From NCBI GenBank assembly GCA_026003175.1, contig BPGT01000003.1, positions 62,001 through 126,000 on the forward strand: a stretch of 64,000 nt of DNA. The letters are read 5' to 3'. Shown here piece by piece: positions 9,613 through 18,451 of this stretch. The translations under genes and the position numbers were made by a program. Origin of the DNA: Armatimonadota bacterium (lineage in GTDB: Bacteria > Armatimonadota > HRBIN16). Position 1 is the first letter of the stretch; every line of letters begins with the position of its first letter. Below the pieces are notes generated by a model. It had not been told where the DNA came from. It worked only from the letters and a program-made list of their open reading frames with translations, and made no database searches.

Positions 9613-9966
9613 ATGAAGGTCATTCCATCAGCGCAAATGGCGTTTCAACCGGTGACCACAGAAGGAGCCTGTGGAGCGTACATCAAGGAGCTCATTACCG
9701 ACCGCGATGGCGCACCAACCTTTGCCATGCGCCTGTTTGAAATCGCCCCGGGCGGGAACACCCCACTGCACCAACACCCATGGGAACATGAGGTGTTCAT
9801 CCTAAGCGGGCAGGGCGAACTACGTGGCCAAAACCAAAGCCACCCGTTCCGGGAAGGCGATGCGGTGTTCGTACCGCCTGATGAACTGCATACCTTTGTC
9901 AATACCGGCGAGCAACCCCTGCGGTTGCTGTGCATGATTCCGGTCCAACAACCTTGCTGCCGGTAG
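9613..9966 (+). CDS. small single-domain cupin
   Basis: 117 residues, one cupin barrel. Motif 1 is HQHPWEHEVFILSGQGEL with the metal-type His-x-His...Glu...His set; motif 2 (GDAVFVPPDELHTF) gives the fourth His. The ribosome site AAAAGGAGGGG precedes the ATG. The last residues (PVQQPCCR) contain a Cys pair. Function is not known; such stand-alone cupins are often metal-dependent isomerases, oxygenases or sugar binders. The deacetylase-family gene starts 17 bases later, so the two probably form one transcript. Confidence 0.8.
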   Translation: MKVIPSAQMAFQPVTTEGACGAYIKELITDRDGAPTFAMRLFEIAPGGNTPLHQHPWEHEVFILSGQGELRGQNQSHPFREGDAVFVPPDELHTFVNTGEQPLRLLCMIPVQQPCCR

Positions 9967-9982
9967 CATAAGGAGGGTAAAA

Positions 9983-10864
9983 ATGGCACAAGAGGTCTCA
10001 CTTGCAGTCAAACTGGGTTTTAAGCCGACCGATAAGGTACTTATCGTCAACGCTGATGATGTGGGCATGAGCTACGCTGCCAACCAGGCGACCATTCAGG
10101 GGATGGAGAAGGGGTTAATCACCGCCGGTTCTATTATGGTTCCCTGCCCGTGGTTCCTGCAAATCGCCGAATACGCCCGCACTCACCCCAAGGCAGATTT
10201 CGGCATCCACCTCACCCACACCAGCGAATGGAAATACTACCGCTGGGGACCCGTCGGTGACCGGTGTAAATTGAAGGGGCTGATTGATCCGCAGGGTTAT
10301 ATGTGGAGTGATGTGCCTGAGGTTTATGCTCACGCCACCCCCGAGCAAGCAATGATTGAGGCGCGTGCGCAGATAAAGATGGCAATGGATAACGGCGTCG
10401 ATATCACCCACCTCGATTCGCACATGGGAACCCTGCAGTACAGCGATAAGTACTTCTACGAGGTATATGTGCCGCTGGCAAAGGAGTTCAACCTACCGGT
10501 GCGCATGGGTTCGCAAGAGCTGCTGGCGCAGTTCGGCTATCCTGATATGCGTCAAAAGGTGCTGGAACAGGGTATCCTGTTCCCGGATTACCTGATACAC
10601 GGCGGGCGCAAACCGGGCGAAAGCGTAACCCAGTACTGGAAGCGCATGTTGCGCGAGCTCAAACCGGGCGTTACCGAACTGTACATCCACCCTGCGCTAC
10701 CCACCGAAGAGATGCAGCACATCGCCGGCTCATGGAAAGACCGCGCCGAGGAGTTTCGCCTGTTTACCACCGACGCAGAGATACGCCGTATCCTCAAAGA
10801 GCAGGACGTGAAGCTCATCGGTTGGCGCGTGATTCGCGACCTGCAACGGAAGGAAAAGCGATAG
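9983..10864 (+). CDS. ChbG/HpnK (YdjC-like) family carbohydrate deacetylase
   Basis: 293 residues. VLIVNADDVGMS carries the paired Asp residues, FGIHLTHTSEW the first metal His and THLDSHMG the Asp-x-His set of the YdjC-like TIM barrel. Members remove N-acetyl groups from chito-oligosaccharides (ChbG) or hopanoid precursors (HpnK). The substrate here is not evident. RBS AAGGAGG is close to the ATG at 9983. It sits behind the cupin gene and ends at a shared hairpin with murJ. Confidence 0.88.
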   Translation: MAQEVSLAVKLGFKPTDKVLIVNADDVGMSYAANQATIQGMEKGLITAGSIMVPCPWFLQIAEYARTHPKADFGIHLTHTSEWKYYRWGPVGDRCKLKGLIDPQGYMWSDVPEVYAHATPEQAMIEARAQIKMAMDNGVDITHLDSHMGTLQYSDKYFYEVYVPLAKEFNLPVRMGSQELLAQFGYPDMRQKVLEQGILFPDYLIHGGRKPGESVTQYWKRMLRELKPGVTELYIHPALPTEEMQHIAGSWKDRAEEFRLFTTDAEIRRILKEQDVKLIGWRVIRDLQRKEKR

Positions 10865-10879
10865 GCAACATCACCCCAC

Positions 10880-10905
10880 CCCCCTGCTCCACTGGGAGCA
10901 GGGGG
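10880..10905. terminator. bidirectional hairpin between convergent deacetylase and murJ genes
   Basis: An 11-bp perfect stem, CCCCCTGCTCC with GGAGCAGGGGG, around a four-base loop. It lies 15 bases after the deacetylase stop and 6 bases before the murJ stop on the other strand. There is no T-run on either side. Confidence 0.6.
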
Positions 10906-10910
10906 AGACA

Positions 10911-12476
10911 TCAGCTGCCCTTTCTCCGTAACGCCTTTAGCGCAGTGGCCATCTCCTCGGCACGCAGCAGCCTGGCTATCAACAGATACACCCCTCCACC
11001 CACCAGCAACACCAGCGCAATCGCCAGCAGAGACACCAGCTTGGGATGCAGCCCTGCTCCATGAAGTAATGCCGTAAGCGACATGCGCAACGCATAGCCT
11101 ACCGCCCCGCTGACTCCAGATGCCAGCACTATCCTCGCAAAGGGCAGCCCCAGCTGTCCAATCGGTATCTGCACCTTGTGCCTCAGGGCGTACAGCATCC
11201 ACAGAACATGCAATATCGCCGCAAGGGAACCCGCCAGCGCAAGCCCCTTATGCGCCAGCGGAGCCATCAACCACCAGTTGAGCGGCACGAACACCAGCGT
11301 GGTCAGCGTGCCGATGACCACCGGCGTTACGGTATCCTGCACTGCGTAAAAAGCACGGTTCAGGATCGCTTGACTGGAGAAGGCAAACAGACCGATGCAG
11401 TAGAATACCAGCGCCTCGGCGGTAATGCGCGTATCGTACGCGGTAAACTTCCTGTATTGCAACAAGATGGAAACGATATCGGTAGACAACACCATCATCA
11501 ACACCGAAATGGGCACGGTGAGGAACCACAGTGCCCGCAAGCCCTGCAATAGCGTGCGACGGAAGGCTTCCATATCGCCGCGCGCTGCCTGTGCGCTGAG
11601 CGTGGGGAACACCGCGATACTGATAGCCTGTGCGAAGATGCCCAAAGGCGCTTGCATCTGCTTGTTAGCGTTGTCTAGCGCGGAGACCGCCCCGGGAGGT
11701 AACAACGAAGCGAATGCGCGGTTAATCAACACGAACACCTGTGGTAGCGATAGCCCCAGTATCACCGGTAGTACCAGCTTGCCCACCTTCACCACGCCCG
11801 GATGCCTGAGGTGCAGGCTAAAACGATAACGCACTCCCACCCGACGCAGAAAAACCATTTGCAGCAGTAAATTGCCCACTATCGCGCCCACCAGCGCACC
11901 CCACGACAGTCCGGCAACCCCCAGACGTCCTCCCAACAACCAGCCGCCCGCGATGATGCCTAGGTTGTAGATGATGGGTCCCAGTGCAGGAACAAGGAAG
12001 TGCCCGCGCACGTACAGAGTAGCCATCATCAGCCCGCCCAGAAAGAAGCATATCTGCGCAGGCAGCACAATGCGCGTGAGCGCAGCGGTCATATCTAGCT
12101 GCCAGGGCTGGAAACCGGGTGCCACCAGTGGAACCAGCTGGCGGGCAAATATCTCTCCGATGAGCACAAAGCCTGCTACCACCAGCGTCATCAAGGTAGC
12201 AACCACCGAGAAGACCTTCCATGCCTCCTCTTCCTCTCCACGCGTGAGATATTCGGTGAACACCGGCACAAAGGAGGAGGAAAGCGCACCCCCGGCAATG
12301 AGGAAGAAAAGCAAATCGGGAATGGAAAACGCTGCCCGATACACATCGGTATAGGCGTTTTGACCGAACCAGGCGGCAATAGCAGTGTCCCGTAATTGCC
12401 CCAACACGCGGCTGATAAAAATCGCCGCCATCATCACCACCGCGGCGCGGGCAACCCTGTGTGTCTCCTGAGTCAT
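10911..12476 (-). CDS. murJ: lipid II flippase MurJ (MviN)
   Basis: Polytopic inner-membrane protein of the MOP/MVF family, 521 residues with about 14 hydrophobic segments, which moves the peptidoglycan precursor lipid II across the membrane. The opening (FISRVLGQLRDTAIAAWFG), the GGALSSSFVPVF stretch and the central NRAFYAVQDT segment are characteristic of MurJ. It has its own unit, convergent with the deacetylase gene; its upstream side carries a 186-bp mobile element 48 bases from the start. Confidence 0.95.
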   Translation of the reverse strand: MTQETHRVARAAVVMMAAIFISRVLGQLRDTAIAAWFGQNAYTDVYRAAFSIPDLLFFLIAGGALSSSFVPVFTEYLTRGEEEEAWKVFSVVATLMTLVVAGFVLIGEIFARQLVPLVAPGFQPWQLDMTAALTRIVLPAQICFFLGGLMMATLYVRGHFLVPALGPIIYNLGIIAGGWLLGGRLGVAGLSWGALVGAIVGNLLLQMVFLRRVGVRYRFSLHLRHPGVVKVGKLVLPVILGLSLPQVFVLINRAFASLLPPGAVSALDNANKQMQAPLGIFAQAISIAVFPTLSAQAARGDMEAFRRTLLQGLRALWFLTVPISVLMMVLSTDIVSILLQYRKFTAYDTRITAEALVFYCIGLFAFSSQAILNRAFYAVQDTVTPVVIGTLTTLVFVPLNWWLMAPLAHKGLALAGSLAAILHVLWMLYALRHKVQIPIGQLGLPFARIVLASGVSGAVGYALRMSLTALLHGAGLHPKLVSLLAIALVLLVGGGVYLLIARLLRAEEMATALKALRRKGS

Positions 12477-12523
12477 GCTGGGTGTTATTGTACTGTGCTA
12501 TTGCTGCCGTGTCAAATACCTGT

Positions 12524-12709
12524 GAGGGTGTTCGAGAATTGTTGAGAAGTTGGTTGTAGCGCAAGGAGAGAGGCGTTCTTGCTATCCCTGCCTTACCTCA
12601 CCCCCGTCCCCTCTCCTACGAGGAGAGGGGCGTTCCCCCTTCCCTTGCAGGGAAGGGGGCAAGGGGGTTAGGTTATCTATCCATTCAACCAGCAATTTCG
12701 AACACCCTC
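12524..12709. mobile_element. MITE copy 1 (186 bp) with 9-bp target duplication
   Basis: Ends are GAGGGTGTTCGAGAATTG and the inverted CAATTTCGAACACCCTC. The duplicated target AATACCTGT is at 12515-12523 and 12710-12718. Inside are two hairpins: CCCCTCTCCT/AGGAGAGGGG and CCCCCTTCCCT/AGGGAAGGGGG. No credible protein is encoded; the 60-residue reading is an artefact repeated in every copy. It lies between murJ and the HEAT-thioredoxin gene. The same element occurs at 25268 and 45358. Confidence 0.95.
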
Positions 12710-12807
12710 AATACCTGTTTACAGTGAACCCGCTGATGTGGTAGACTTCATGCGGGGTAGGTAGTAGGTACTGCATCTTTTTTCATCATTGGGCAGGGAG
12801 GTACGGG

Positions 12808-13995
12808 ATGGCTTCTTCTCCTCAGTCGGGCGCCGAAGGCGAGAAAACACAGCAAAAGGTTCATCCACTCTGGGGAGCGCTGGTGATTGGTGCCGCTCTG
12901 GCGGTGCTCTTCGTGATGGTGTATCCCTTCATCGCCAGCCGCAGACACCAGAACCTGCAGCTGCCCACTACCGAAGAGACCACCGTCAGGGTCGCTGACA
13001 GGATGTCCGCTTTGCCCAGCGCCGAGCGTGTTAAGCTGGCGCATGAGCTGTTCCGCAGCCCCAATCCGCTTCTGCGCCTAGCAACGGTGGAAGCTATCGA
13101 AGACTGGAAAATCCAGGGCGCTTATTCTCTGCTGGAGCGAGGGCTGGAAGATAATTGCTCGGCGGTGCGCAGGCGCTCGTTAGAAGCGTTATGGAAGCTA
13201 GAGCTCGAGCGCGGGATGCGTTTACTGCTGGCTGGGTTGCGCGATGAGGATGTGGATATCCGCCGTGCCGCCATCAGCCAACTGCGCTTTGCCAACGATA
13301 GGCGCGTGATACCTGCCGTTATCCCACTTCTGGACGACTATGACCAGACCACCCGTTTTTTCGCGCTGGGTGTACTGCGCAAGATAACCCGACAACCTTA
13401 CTTCGCCAGAACTACCGACCCACCCGAAAAACAGCGAGCGGTCATCAACCAGTGGAAACAGTGGTGGACGAGAGAAAGAGCGCGATGGGTGAGTGAGCAA
13501 CAGTGGGCAACTGCCCAGCCGATATACCCCAAGCGCACGGACCCCGCGCCTCCCTTCACCCTGAGAAGTCTCGATGGCGCACGATTGCACCTGCAGGACA
13601 TGAAAGGTAAAATACTGCTGCTTCATTTCTACGGTACGTGGTGTGCTCCGTGCGAGATAGAGATGCCCGTGCTGGTACGCTTACGCCAGACATACCCACA
13701 AGAGGATCTGGCGATGATAGGGGTGGCTGTGAACGAAACGCAAGGAGAACGTGCCGTGCGCGAGTGGATAGCAAAGTTCAAAATCAACTACCCACAGGCT
13801 CTGGCAACCACCGATATCGTCTCCGCATACTGGGTACAGGGTGTGCCGATTACCTACCTTATCGACCAGGAAGGGCGCATCCGTTGCCGCTTCGAGGGCG
13901 AGAGGGATTTCGAAACGCTACGCAAAGCGATTGAGCGCATACGCAGGGAGGCTACCGCCACAGGTTCATCACCCACACCAACAACGGCGCAATGA
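12808..13995 (+). CDS. membrane-anchored HEAT-repeat / TlpA-like thioredoxin fusion
   Basis: 395 residues with an unusual layout. Residues 20-43 form one membrane anchor (LWGALVIGAALAVLFVMVY); 65-200 are HEAT/PBS-type helical repeats (LRLATVEAIEDW, VRRRSLEALWKL, IRRAAISQLRF); 245-390 are an AhpC-TSA/TlpA redoxin with the active site WCAPC (278-282) and the cis-Pro GVPITYLID. Thiol-disulfide exchange outside the membrane is expected, with the HEAT part as a probable docking surface. GGGAGGT precedes the ATG. The last 44 bases overlap the convergent DUF554 gene. Confidence 0.88.
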   Translation: MASSPQSGAEGEKTQQKVHPLWGALVIGAALAVLFVMVYPFIASRRHQNLQLPTTEETTVRVADRMSALPSAERVKLAHELFRSPNPLLRLATVEAIEDWKIQGAYSLLERGLEDNCSAVRRRSLEALWKLELERGMRLLLAGLRDEDVDIRRAAISQLRFANDRRVIPAVIPLLDDYDQTTRFFALGVLRKITRQPYFARTTDPPEKQRAVINQWKQWWTRERARWVSEQQWATAQPIYPKRTDPAPPFTLRSLDGARLHLQDMKGKILLLHFYGTWCAPCEIEMPVLVRLRQTYPQEDLAMIGVAVNETQGERAVREWIAKFKINYPQALATTDIVSAYWVQGVPITYLIDQEGRIRCRFEGERDFETLRKAIERIRREATATGSSPTPTTAQ

Positions 13996-14641
13996 GCAGC
14001 GCAGGCAAGAAGTTTGCCACCGGAATCGGGCGCAGGTTCAGCAGACGGATACCCAGCCCCAACATCATCAAGCCGCCGGTGGCGAACATCACGTTCTTCA
14101 TCCCTTCGGTCAGCGTGTTGCCTATCCAGCCTGCGCCCAGTGTCAATGTGCCCTGTACCACCAGCACCGTGCCCGCCGAGAACAACACTCCCCAGCCCAG
14201 CGCAGCGGTGAAAAAGGCAGCGGAAACCCCGTCCAGCAGGCTCTTTACCAGAAGCAAGCTGTAGTTGCCGGTCAATCCGTCCTGAATACAGCCCATGATA
14301 GTCATGGGACCGACGCAGAAAAGGATGCTGGTGCTCACGAAAGCCTGGCTGAAGGTGCTGCCACCTTCGTTGCTGAAACGTCGCTGTAATGCCTCGCCCA
14401 ATGCATCCAGCTTGCCCTCGATATCCAGTCCCTCGCCGAGGAACGCACCCAATAGCAGGCTTGCCAGAGGCAGGAGAGGGTTCTTTTCGCTCAGGCTCAT
14501 CTGCACCCCAATCATCAGCGTCATCAACCCGATGATGTGCATGGTGGTTTCGCGCAGGCGCGGCTTAAGGAACCGCCTCGCTGTTAACCCCACGCCCGTG
14601 CCGATAACCACCGTGGCTGTATTAATGAAGGTGCCGATCAT
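13952..14641 (-). CDS. DUF554 family membrane protein
   Basis: 229 residues with about seven hydrophobic segments. MIGTFINTATVVIGTGVG, LLLGAFLGEGLDIE and SILFCVGPMTIMGCIQDG are the conserved stretches of DUF554 (YdfK-like), possible small-molecule transporters. Its ATG overlaps the acyl-CoA ligase stop as ATGA (14638-14641), so it is translationally coupled to that gene. Its 3' end overlaps the convergent HEAT-thioredoxin gene. Confidence 0.9.
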   Translation of the reverse strand: MIGTFINTATVVIGTGVGLTARRFLKPRLRETTMHIIGLMTLMIGVQMSLSEKNPLLPLASLLLGAFLGEGLDIEGKLDALGEALQRRFSNEGGSTFSQAFVSTSILFCVGPMTIMGCIQDGLTGNYSLLLVKSLLDGVSAAFFTAALGWGVLFSAGTVLVVQGTLTLGAGWIGNTLTEGMKNVMFATGGLMMLGLGIRLLNLRPIPVANFLPALLIAPLLVWVMNLWR

Positions 14642-16173
14642 CCTGCGCTCGCGCCCTGCTCTTGCTCCACTTCCTTGCGCAACAGACGCTTGAGAATCTT
14701 ACCCGTGCCTGACTTGGGCAGCGACTCGCGAAACTCCACGCGCCGCGGCACCTTGAAGTTCGCCAGCCTCTGACGGCAATATCGGATAATCTCACGCTCG
14801 GTTGCCTGCGCCCCCGGCTTCAGCACCACGTAAGCCACCGGAGCCTCACCGCGCAGCTCGTCATACTCCCCGACGACGGCCGCTTCCGCTACCGCCGGAT
14901 GGGTATGTAGTACTTCCTCTACCTCGCGCGGGTAAACGTTTAGACCGCCTACGATAATCATGTCCTTCTTGCGGTCCACGATGTAGAAGTAGCCGTCCTC
15001 ATCCATCTTGCCGATGTCGCCGGTGTGGTACCAGCCGTTGCGCATGGCTTCGGCGGTGGCTTCAGGCTGGTTATAGTAGCCCAGCATCACGTTCTCGCCA
15101 CGCACCACAATCTCGCCCAGCTCACCCACTGGAACCTCGTTGTCGTTGTCGTCGAAGATTTTCATCTCCACGCCGGGGATAGGTAGCCCGATGCTGCCCG
15201 GCTTGCGCACCCCTCGCGGCGGGTTTACAGCGGTAACTGGTGAACACTCGGTGGGCCCGTCGCCCTCCACAATCACCACATTGAACCGCTTCTCAAAGGC
15301 TTCCATGACCGCCACCGGCATCGGCGCACCGCCCGATACGCAGATGCGCAGGGAAGACAGGTCGTACTCGCGCGGCAACGGGAAATGCAGGATGGCGGCA
15401 AACATCGTCGGCACGGCAGGGAAGATGGTGCACCGATGCTTCTCGATAGTCTCCAGCACACCGTCGGGAGTGAATCGCTCTACCAGCGTGCTGGTACAGC
15501 CGACATGGACGGACAGATGCATACACACCGTGCCTGCGAAGGCGTGGAACAACGGCAACACGGTCACGAAGTTATCCGAAGGCGTCATCTCCAGCACAGG
15601 CACGCACGATTCGCAGTTCGCAATCAGGTTGCGATGACTGAGCATACACCCTTTAGGAAAGCCCGTCGTGCCGGAGGTGTAGAGAAATACGGCAGGATGC
15701 TCGCGTGGGTTGAACTCCGGCACAGTGGGCACGGGGGCAGGTTGTTGCCACAGGGCATCGAAAGGCAGAAAGTCTGCCGCCTCACCGCCTGCCAGCAGTA
15801 GATGTTGCAGAGATGGAACCTGTGGCTTCACTGCCCGCAGCACGTCCGCCAGCATCGGTATCGTCACCGCTGCTTTTACACCGGCGTCGTTGTAGATGTA
15901 GCGCAGTTCATCAGGCTTCAGCAGGGGATTGGCGGGCACAGCGATCGCGCCCAGCGCCTGGCAGGCGTAATATGCCATCACGAACTGCGGCATGTTGGGC
16001 AGCAGAATCGCCACCCTGTCGCCCTTCTCGATGCCGATATCTTTCAACCCCTTTGCTACTCCGCTTACCGCATGAAGCAGTTGTCCATAAGAGATGGCGT
16101 TGTCACGGAAGATGATGGCAGTCTGGTCAGGATTGCGCTGAGTGGTCTGCAAAAGCATTCCGAAGAGATTCAT
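14638..16173 (-). CDS. long-chain fatty acid-CoA ligase (AMP-binding family)
   Basis: 511 residues from the ATG at 16173. The frame is open to 16317, but GGGAGGTG lies 12 bases before 16173, so the shorter form is preferred. ATP/AMP motif YTSGTTGFPKGC, the YHTGDIGKMDEDGY hinge region, DRKKDMI and the C-terminal lysine motif PKSGTGKILKR are all present, so it should be an active adenylate-forming enzyme making acyl-CoA from free fatty acids. Start and stop neighbours: divergent from yceD-rpmF, coupled downstream to DUF554. Chain-length preference cannot be read. Confidence 0.9.
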   Translation of the reverse strand: MNLFGMLLQTTQRNPDQTAIIFRDNAISYGQLLHAVSGVAKGLKDIGIEKGDRVAILLPNMPQFVMAYYACQALGAIAVPANPLLKPDELRYIYNDAGVKAAVTIPMLADVLRAVKPQVPSLQHLLLAGGEAADFLPFDALWQQPAPVPTVPEFNPREHPAVFLYTSGTTGFPKGCMLSHRNLIANCESCVPVLEMTPSDNFVTVLPLFHAFAGTVCMHLSVHVGCTSTLVERFTPDGVLETIEKHRCTIFPAVPTMFAAILHFPLPREYDLSSLRICVSGGAPMPVAVMEAFEKRFNVVIVEGDGPTECSPVTAVNPPRGVRKPGSIGLPIPGVEMKIFDDNDNEVPVGELGEIVVRGENVMLGYYNQPEATAEAMRNGWYHTGDIGKMDEDGYFYIVDRKKDMIIVGGLNVYPREVEEVLHTHPAVAEAAVVGEYDELRGEAPVAYVVLKPGAQATEREIIRYCRQRLANFKVPRRVEFRESLPKSGTGKILKRLLRKEVEQEQGASAG

Positions 16174-16570
16174 TTGCCCTATCACACCTCCCATTAAGCT
16201 AATTCGTGAACGAAGGAGTCTTTTCCTGCGAAAAAGGGTTTGGAAGATATTGTAGGTTGCGTATAGAGAAAGTGTGCAAAATGGCGCACTCGTGTGTGAA
16301 AATCCCCTTTTACACACAAAAGGAGTTACAACCTTGACAGAGCACTAGCGCGTGTTATGCAGGAGAGCGCCCTTGAGGGAAGCGAATTATACAAACACAG
16401 AACCTCCGGGACGAAAAATAGAGAATGGGGTATATCAGTGTGACCAGATTCCGTGTCAAAATAATATGGCAGTACCTGCGTGAAGGGCATACTATCGTGG
16501 TGGCAGACCCTTCAACCAGCACAGGCACTGCGCGCTGAACCATATTATGCTTAGAGAGGGGGAGTTCCCC
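16174..16570. other. intergenic region between acyl-CoA ligase and the fatty-acid operon
   Basis: About 397 bases without a gene. A possible plus-strand promoter is TTGACA (16334-16339), 16 bases, TATGCA. A second A/T-rich box, TATTAT (16543-16548), lies just before the yceD start but has no good -35. The stretch 16200-16320 is A/T-rich and probably holds the minus-strand promoter of the ligase. No repeat or RNA structure was recognised. Confidence 0.35.
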
Positions 16571-17107
16571 GTGAGACTGGATTTAACCGAGATTGCCCAG
16601 CATGTGGGCAAGCAAATGTCATATCAGGTAGACGAGCCGGCGAGCTCCATTGAGGATGTACAGGTGCTGGCACCGATTCAAGGCAACCTGCGCTTTACCA
16701 ACACGGGTGACCTGCTGCTGGTGCGCGGATTTTTGCACACCAGCGTGGAGTTGGAATGCAGTCGGTGTCTGCGTCTTTTCGAGATGCCTCTGCTGTGTGA
16801 GGTAGAGGAGCAGGTGGAACTACGTGCTATCGCGGCTCGTCCGTTCGAGCATCCGCAGGTTACCATCGTGCCGGAAGAGGGTGATACGCTCTTCCTGGAA
16901 GGCAACATCCTGGACCTGACGGAGCTGATACGGCAGATGCTACTGGTTTCCTTACCTATCAAACCGTTGCATGATGAGGAGTGCAGGGGACTGTGTCCGA
17001 CCTGCGGCGCCGACTTGAACGAGGGCGAATGCTCCTGCGAACGACCGGTAGGGCATCCCGCCTTCGCTGTGCTGGCACAGCTTCTTGCGCAGATGGAAGA
17101 GACGTGA
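16571..17107 (+). CDS. YceD/DUF177 family protein
   Basis: 178 residues. The GTG at 16571 is chosen over the upstream ATG at 16547 because GAGAGGGGGAG precedes it and homologues begin with a similar VRLDL segment. The family is linked to 23S rRNA accumulation and is almost always next to rpmF, as here. Seen: ECSRCLRLF in the middle and a Cys cluster near the C-terminus (CRGLCPTCGADL...CSC), suggesting a zinc knuckle. First gene of the operon that runs through fabF. Confidence 0.9.
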   Translation: MRLDLTEIAQHVGKQMSYQVDEPASSIEDVQVLAPIQGNLRFTNTGDLLLVRGFLHTSVELECSRCLRLFEMPLLCEVEEQVELRAIAARPFEHPQVTIVPEEGDTLFLEGNILDLTELIRQMLLVSLPIKPLHDEECRGLCPTCGADLNEGECSCERPVGHPAFAVLAQLLAQMEET

Positions 17108-17154
17108 AACATGATATAATATATCGGCAACTTTTATGGGAAAGAGGTGAGACG

Positions 17155-17373
17155 GTGGCTTTACCAAAAAGACGGCATTCCCATGCGCGAACGGCAAAAC
17201 GGCGCACCCACTATATCTTAAACGCTGCAACGGTGGTCAAAATAGGGCGTTGTCCGACCAACAACCCCGACTGCCCCGGCGCGCACCTGTCGCACACTGC
17301 CTGCCCTGTTTGCGGTTACTACAAGGGACGACAGGCAGTGCTGGTGAAGCGGAAGCGAGAGAGCGAGAGATAA
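17155..17373 (+). CDS. rpmF: 50S ribosomal protein L32
   Basis: 72 residues from a GTG at 17155, with AAAGAGGTGAG just upstream. The opening ALPKRRHSHARTAKRRTHY is typical, and the zinc-ribbon cysteines are retained (CPTNNPDC ... CPVCGYY). A TATAAT box at 17115-17120 could give an extra internal promoter. Followed 10 bases later by plsX, the usual order. Confidence 0.95.
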   Translation: MALPKRRHSHARTAKRRTHYILNAATVVKIGRCPTNNPDCPGAHLSHTACPVCGYYKGRQAVLVKRKRESER

Positions 17374-17383
17374 CACGGCTTCG

Positions 17384-18451
17384 ATGGCGCTTGCCAACTC
17401 TGCCATACGGATCGCTGTAGATGCCATGGGGGGCGATTATGCCCCGCAGGAAGTGGTTCGGGGATGTCTGGCGGTCGCTCACGAGATGCCCTTTGTGGAT
17501 ATTACGCTGGTAGGCGACCGGGAGCGTATCTCTGCGGAACTACGGGGAGCTTCTTTGCCCTCCAACGTGCGTCTTCGCCACGCCTCGCAGGTCATCGAGA
17601 TGGGCGAAAGCCCGGTGCAGGGTATCCGTCGCAAGCGCGACGCCTCCATTGTGGTTTGTGCGCAGATGGTGCAGGATGGCGAAGCGGATGCTTTCTTCTC
17701 CGCAGGCAACAGCGGCGCGGCGATGGCGGTAGCCGCCCTGCAAATCGGGCGCATCCCCGGCATCGACCGCCCTGCCATCGCGGCGGCAATACCCAGCAAA
17801 AAGGGACGCTTTGTGCTGATTGACGCAGGCGCGAATGTGGATTGCGACCCCTCGCACCTGTTAGAGTTCGCCATTATGGGCTCGGTGTACGCTCAGGTGA
17901 TACTGGGCATCGCCGAACCAAAGGTGGGGTTGCTCAGCAATGGCGAGGAAGAGGGCAAAGGTAATCAAGTGGTGAAGCTGGCACACAAGCTACTGCACCA
18001 GAGCGGGCTACCCTTCGTGGGCAATATCGAGGGCAAGGACGTCTTTGAAGGCAAGGCAGACGTGGTGGTGTGTGACGGATTCGTGGGCAACGTTGCGCTC
18101 AAAATCGGCGAAGGAACCGCCAGCTTTATGGTGAGCCTGATTGAGGAAGAGGTGCGGCGTAATCCGTTGCTGGTGATACCGCTCGGTTTGATGAAGAGTG
18201 TGATTCGTCGCCTCAAGCAGCGCACCGACTACGCCGAGTACGGCGGCGCACACCTGCTGGGCGTGCGGGGTGTGTGTGTTATCGGACATGGACGTTCGCA
18301 CGCCAGCGCGATTGCCAACGGCGTGCGCCTGACGGCGCGCTCTGTGCAGGAGCGCATGGCGGAACGCATCGAGAGCGCGATGCTCCAGCAAACCGCCCTG
18401 CTCAGTACCCTACCTTTCCTCTTGCAGGAGAACGAAACCGATGCGCAGTAA
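17384..18451 (+). CDS. plsX: phosphate acyltransferase PlsX
   Basis: 355 residues. Makes acyl-phosphate from acyl-ACP, the first step of phospholipid synthesis with PlsY. IAVDAMGGDYAPQEVVRG, FFSAGNSGAAMA and the GNIEGKDVFEGKADVVVCDGF region (only its ends quoted as motif) are typical. It overlaps fabH by 11 bases, so the two are translationally linked. Peripheral membrane enzyme. Confidence 0.95.
   Translation: MALANSAIRIAVDAMGGDYAPQEVVRGCLAVAHEMPFVDITLVGDRERISAELRGASLPSNVRLRHASQVIEMGESPVQGIRRKRDASIVVCAQMVQDGEADAFFSAGNSGAAMAVAALQIGRIPGIDRPAIAAAIPSKKGRFVLIDAGANVDCDPSHLLEFAIMGSVYAQVILGIAEPKVGLLSNGEEEGKGNQVVKLAHKLLHQSGLPFVGNIEGKDVFEGKADVVVCDGFVGNVALKIGEGTASFMVSLIEEEVRRNPLLVIPLGLMKSVIRRLKQRTDYAEYGGAHLLGVRGVCVIGHGRSHASAIANGVRLTARSVQERMAERIESAMLQQTALLSTLPFLLQENETDAQ

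Noticed and set aside
12550-12744. 60-residue protein reading MVVAQGERRSCYPCL... repeated in all three MITEs
   Set aside because: It is just the translation of the element's hairpins; no ribosome site and no selection signature, identical only because the DNA copies are identical.
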